Shown here: positions 61,253 to 64,000 of the stretch, piece after piece
Layout: each line of letters opens with the position of its first letter
Numbering within the stretch: the stretch's first letter is position 1
Notes under the pieces: generated by a model
The model's database searches: none
What the model was told of the DNA's origin: nothing
The model's input: the letters and a program-made list of their open reading frames with translations, nothing else
Origin: Lachnospiraceae bacterium
GTDB taxonomy: Bacteria > Bacillota > Clostridia > Lachnospirales > Lachnospiraceae
NCBI GenBank assembly: GCA_016293925.1
Contig: JAEDCX010000003.1
Location: 12,618 to 76,617 of the forward strand
DNA length: 64,000 bases
Direction of reading: 5' to 3'
Made by a program: the position numbers and the translations under genes

Positions 61253-61923
61253 ACCATGTACCCGATTCCTTTTTTGGTAACAATATAATCATGGACACCG
61301 ATTTCTTCCAGTTTCCTGCGGATTCTTGCCACGTTGACAGTCAGTGTATTATCATCTATATAATCATCGCTTTCCCACAGCCGCATCATAATCGTGCTCC
61401 GATCCACCATCTTGCCCGCATTCTCCATCAGAAGTCCCAGAATACGCAGCTCGTTTCTGGTCAGTTCAGCCTGTTGACCCGCATGGGAGACTCTGCCGTC
61501 CGACAGATTCAGAATCAGATCCCTGTGCTCCAGCAGACTGCTCTGGCCCGTCATGGAATAGCTTCTTCGCAGGAGAGCTCCTATTTTAGCCGTCAACACG
61601 GACAGTTCAAAGGGTTTGGAGATGAAGTCATCCGCTCCCTTATCCATGGCCATAATGATATTCATGTTGTCATCCGCCGACGACAGGAAGATTACCGGAA
61701 CCTGTGATATTTTACGGATTTCCTGACACCAGTAGAATCCGTTGTAGAATGGCAGGGAGATATCCATGATGATCAGATGCGGATTCCACTCTCCCACTCT
61801 GGCAAGTACGTTTTTGAAATCCTTCACATAATCCGCCTCATAATTCCAGCTTTCCAGATGAGCGGCAATGGTCTGTACGATCGTCATATCATCTTCCACA
61901 ATCAGTATTCTGTATTCTGCCAT
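61249..61923 (-). CDS. BceR-type response regulator (OmpR family)
   Basis: 224 residues. Receiver with acidic pair ED (residues 10-12), phospho-acceptor Asp-54 in LIIMDISLP, Ser/Thr in FLSSAD and Lys in ISKPF. Winged helix with ELTRNELRILGLLMENAGKM and DNTLTVNVARIRRKLEEIG. It would act on the box at 60207-60220. It starts 17 bases after the ABC-2 permease stop. Confidence 0.95.
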   Translation of the reverse strand: MAEYRILIVEDDMTIVQTIAAHLESWNYEADYVKDFKNVLARVGEWNPHLIIMDISLPFYNGFYWCQEIRKISQVPVIFLSSADDNMNIIMAMDKGADDFISKPFELSVLTAKIGALLRRSYSMTGQSSLLEHRDLILNLSDGRVSHAGQQAELTRNELRILGLLMENAGKMVDRSTIMMRLWESDDYIDDNTLTVNVARIRRKLEEIGVHDYIVTKKGIGYMV

Positions 61924-61940
61924 ATATCCCCTTCTCCCGC

Positions 61941-62600
61941 TTACCTTTCCTTCCGTACCGCAATCTCCGTCAGGATGACGGTCAATACCAGCGCACTGCC
62001 CATCAGCATCCAGGCGCAGAGCATCAGATGATTTATTACATATTCTATCACCTCTGTCAATGCAATGAGCACATTTTGATCCGCCTCATCGGAAAGTGAC
62101 TGCAGATAACTGCCTCCGAAGAACATGATGAAACCCGGAATGATTCTGACCAGTCCCAGGATCTGGGGATTTTTGGACTTCATCAACGACAGAATCACAT
62201 ACTGAATGCTGTTGAAGATCACCCCGGCTGCCCACACGTACAGAAAGCCCTCGATCACATTCTGCTGCGGCCTGCCCTGAATCATATTGCAGACGACTGC
62301 AATCACAAGACCGATCAACGATGTAATCCCCACAAAAACAGTTCCTGCAAGGAATCTGCCCCGCGTCCTGCTGCCGTCATGTGCCGGAAGCAGATTGTAG
62401 AAGCCCCGTTCCGTGGCTTTGTCGGCAAACAGCGGGGCGGTCGCCATAATCAACCCGGCAAACCCCATGTACAACAGCCCCCAGTTGCCCATGTCACCTG
62501 CTACAGTCACGACGCTGGCTACGATTGCCAGCAAAACAAGCAATTTATATTGTTGCAGGATCTTTCTCAGATCCAGTTTCATGAATTTAATGATCTCCAT
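61941..62600 (-). CDS. ABC-2 type permease of the GntR-controlled transporter
   Basis: 219 residues, six membrane helices (LLVLLAIVASVVTVAGDMG, then LLYMGFAGLIMATAPLFADK). The region ATERGFYNLLPAHDGSRTRG between helices 2 and 3 is the coupling loop of this permease group. GGGAGG precedes the ATG, and the gene overlaps the ATPase gene by 14 bases. Partner of the ATPase at 62587-63459. Confidence 0.9.
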   Translation of the reverse strand: MEIIKFMKLDLRKILQQYKLLVLLAIVASVVTVAGDMGNWGLLYMGFAGLIMATAPLFADKATERGFYNLLPAHDGSRTRGRFLAGTVFVGITSLIGLVIAVVCNMIQGRPQQNVIEGFLYVWAAGVIFNSIQYVILSLMKSKNPQILGLVRIIPGFIMFFGGSYLQSLSDEADQNVLIALTEVIEYVINHLMLCAWMLMGSALVLTVILTEIAVRKER

Positions 62601-63459
62601 TCCAAGTTCCTCCCTGATCCTTCACACAATACAGCATAATCTGCTGAAGCGTCGGTTGCTCTACGGTACAGTTCTTCGGAAGATAGATCGTATCGTCACT
62701 TTCCATCAATCCCTCAAATCCCACCAGCGTCTGCTTCAGACCGATGAGCCGCTCTCCGATTCCCGCCTGCAGTTCCTCTGTACCGCCCTTTACCAACACA
62801 TATTTCTCCCGCAGTGTCTCCTTCTCTTCCATGAGAATCTTACGTCCATGATCAATCAGGCAGATGTAATCCGCTATTTCCTCCAGATCACTTAAGATAT
62901 GGGTTGAGAAAAGAACACTCCGGCTGCCATCCTCAATGTATTCCTGCAGCATACATAATACTTCTTCCTTCACAATCGGATCCAGTCCGTTGGTGGCCTC
63001 ATCCAGAATCAGAAGTTTCGTGTCTCTCGACAGGGCAGCCGCAAACATCAGGCGGACCTTCATTCCTCTGGAATAGTCGCCAATTTTCTTCCTGGGATCC
63101 AGCCGGAATTGCTGCAAATATGCATCGAACTGCTCTGCCTTGAAGGACGGATAGAAATCCTTCAGAATTTTCCGGATGGTACCGGCATTCAGATCCGTGG
63201 GGAAATAGGTCTCATCCCCGATATATCCGATCATTTCCTTGAAACGAACCGGATCCTCCCGGTATGTGATTCCGTTCAGTGTCACCTCTCCGGAATCCAC
63301 CTTGATTAGGTGGGTCATTCCATGTAATGTTGTTGTCTTACCGGCTCCGTTCTGGCCGATATATCCCATGATATATCCTGCCGGAAGGGAAAAGGTAATA
63401 TCCTGCAGTGTAAAATTCTTATACCTCTTCGTTAGTCCCTTTACTTCCAATAAATCCAT
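62587..63459 (-). CDS. ABC transporter ATPase (YtrB-like)
   Basis: About 290 residues. Walker A IGQNGAGKTTTLHGMTH, signature YSRGMKVRLMFAAALS (SRG in place of SGG), Walker B LLILDEATNGLD with Ala for the usual Pro, and H-loop FSTHILSDL. This is the pattern of YtrB-like ATPases beside YtrA regulators. Start at 63459 has GGAGG close upstream. Confidence 0.93.
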   Translation of the reverse strand: MDLLEVKGLTKRYKNFTLQDITFSLPAGYIMGYIGQNGAGKTTTLHGMTHLIKVDSGEVTLNGITYREDPVRFKEMIGYIGDETYFPTDLNAGTIRKILKDFYPSFKAEQFDAYLQQFRLDPRKKIGDYSRGMKVRLMFAAALSRDTKLLILDEATNGLDPIVKEEVLCMLQEYIEDGSRSVLFSTHILSDLEEIADYICLIDHGRKILMEEKETLREKYVLVKGGTEELQAGIGERLIGLKQTLVGFEGLMESDDTIYLPKNCTVEQPTLQQIMLYCVKDQGGTWNGDH

Positions 63460-63513
63460 ATGCTCCTCCATTCCACAGACACTCTGCGGAGAAATATACT
63501 CCTCATTCCCGGA

Positions 63514-63891
63514 TTACTCATCACTCTTCATCAGGTTCTTCAGAATCATGATCAATTCATCCTCCTCCATTTCAAGCTGTTTCGCCGTCGCAATGGCACT
63601 CTCCAGGTGCTCCTCGATCCGCTTCATATACTGCTCCCGAATCATGTTATTGTCTTTCTTCTGAACAATACTGCCGCGCCCCTGTATGCTGGCAATAAAG
63701 CCTTCCTGCTCCAGATCATTGTAAGCTCTGGTCGTGGTAATCACACTGATTCCCAACTCCTTCGCCAACTGCCGGATGGACGGCAAAACCATCCCTTCCT
63801 CCATGGATCCGTTCAGGATCTGTTCCTTAATCTGTTCCCGTATCTGCGCATATATGGGTAATTCAGACTGATTGGATATTACAATTCTCAT
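63514..63891 (-). CDS. YtrA-type GntR regulator
   Basis: About 125 residues. Winged helix LPIYAQIREQIKEQILNGSM, then VLPSIRQLAKELGISVITTT and a short dimerising tail (about 80-125), the YtrA subgroup that lacks a ligand domain. It heads the run of ABC and two-component genes and probably represses its own promoter. CGGAGG precedes the ATG. Confidence 0.94.
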   Translation of the reverse strand: MRIVISNQSELPIYAQIREQIKEQILNGSMEEGMVLPSIRQLAKELGISVITTTRAYNDLEQEGFIASIQGRGSIVQKKDNNMIREQYMKRIEEHLESAIATAKQLEMEEDELIMILKNLMKSDE

Positions 63892-63930
63892 GTTTCCTCC
63901 GATATCCATCGTAAACATCATAATGTATAT

Positions 63931-63972
63931 ACTGTATATATCATATTATATACAGTTATATTTCTATGTCAA
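63931..63972 (-). promoter_or_regulatory. gntR/ytrA operon promoter and operator
   Basis: TTGACA (complement of 63967-63972), 16 bases, TATAAT (complement of 63945-63950). A perfect dyad ACTGTATAT-N8-ATATACAGT (63931-63939 and 63948-63956) covers the -10, so a bound dimer would block transcription. Confidence 0.8.
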
Positions 63973-64000
63973 TACACTTTTTCCCAGAAATGGCTTTCGA

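Noticed and set aside
1..64000. tRNA, rRNA, insertion sequence, integrase, prophage or CRISPR
   Set aside because: I looked for CCA-ended cloverleafs, transposase or integrase motifs and regular repeats and saw none.

Overview
The window reads as ordinary chromosome from an anaerobic, Gram-positive member of the Clostridia, most likely Lachnospiraceae. The signs are a GatCAB transamidase next to an AspRS that looks non-discriminating, a T-box leader, GSI-alpha glnA linked to an ANTAR regulator, dapL, an LTA-synthase-like sulfatase, a PdaB-like deacetylase, VTC/DUF4956/DUF4353 genes, GGAGG ribosome sites and roughly even base composition. I see no tRNA or rRNA gene, insertion sequence, prophage or CRISPR array. 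Most genes lie on the minus strand. Names rest on motif recognition only; no database search was possible.

Layout. 1-4.1 kb: start of guaB, two small membrane proteins, and an LTA-synthase-like sulfatase. 4.1-9.5 kb: aspS-gatC-gatA-gatB behind a T-box riboswitch. 9.5-16.2 kb: an ECF sigma factor with its overlapping anti-sigma candidate, an EamA-type half transporter, two translationally coupled MutS-domain-V ATPases and an esterase-HAD fusion. 16.3-18.3 kb: an ammonium channel fused to a PII domain behind a leader with two terminator-like hairpins. 18.4-24.3 kb: a cobalamin-riboswitch operon carrying a DUF4430 lipoprotein, a transcobalamin/intrinsic-factor-like membrane protein and a complete ECF transporter. 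24.3-30 kb: SIMPL protein, EAL protein, TVP38 protein, and glnA with an ANTAR regulator. 30-38.4 kb: hslO, a methyltransferase, a DUF368 lipid-carrier transporter, hisC, a Cys-rich surface protein, a polysaccharide deacetylase and a membrane-anchored FKBP. 38.5-51.4 kb: DnaJ/DUF5685, a second EAL protein, a GH2 protein that seems to have lost its catalytic residues, a PadR-controlled ABC exporter with a frameshifted HAAS gene, and VTC-DUF4956-DUF4353. 51.5-57.2 kb: dapL, cysK, arcC, a GH113-like hydrolase and an AraC regulator. 57.3-64 kb: GntR/YtrA-type regulator, ABC pair, BceRS-like two-component system and BceAB-like transporter.

The most interesting system is the operon at 18.4-24.3 kb. 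A B12 riboswitch with its own terminator controls two surface proteins that together carry the two domains of animal B12 carriers (an alpha/alpha toroid and the DUF4430 beta domain), followed by the T, A and S parts of an ECF importer. The inferred job is extracellular capture of a corrinoid and its transfer to the importer. The second theme is nitrogen control: glnA, an ANTAR protein with a degenerate receiver domain, and the Amt-PII fusion with its attenuator-like leader lie within 14 kb.
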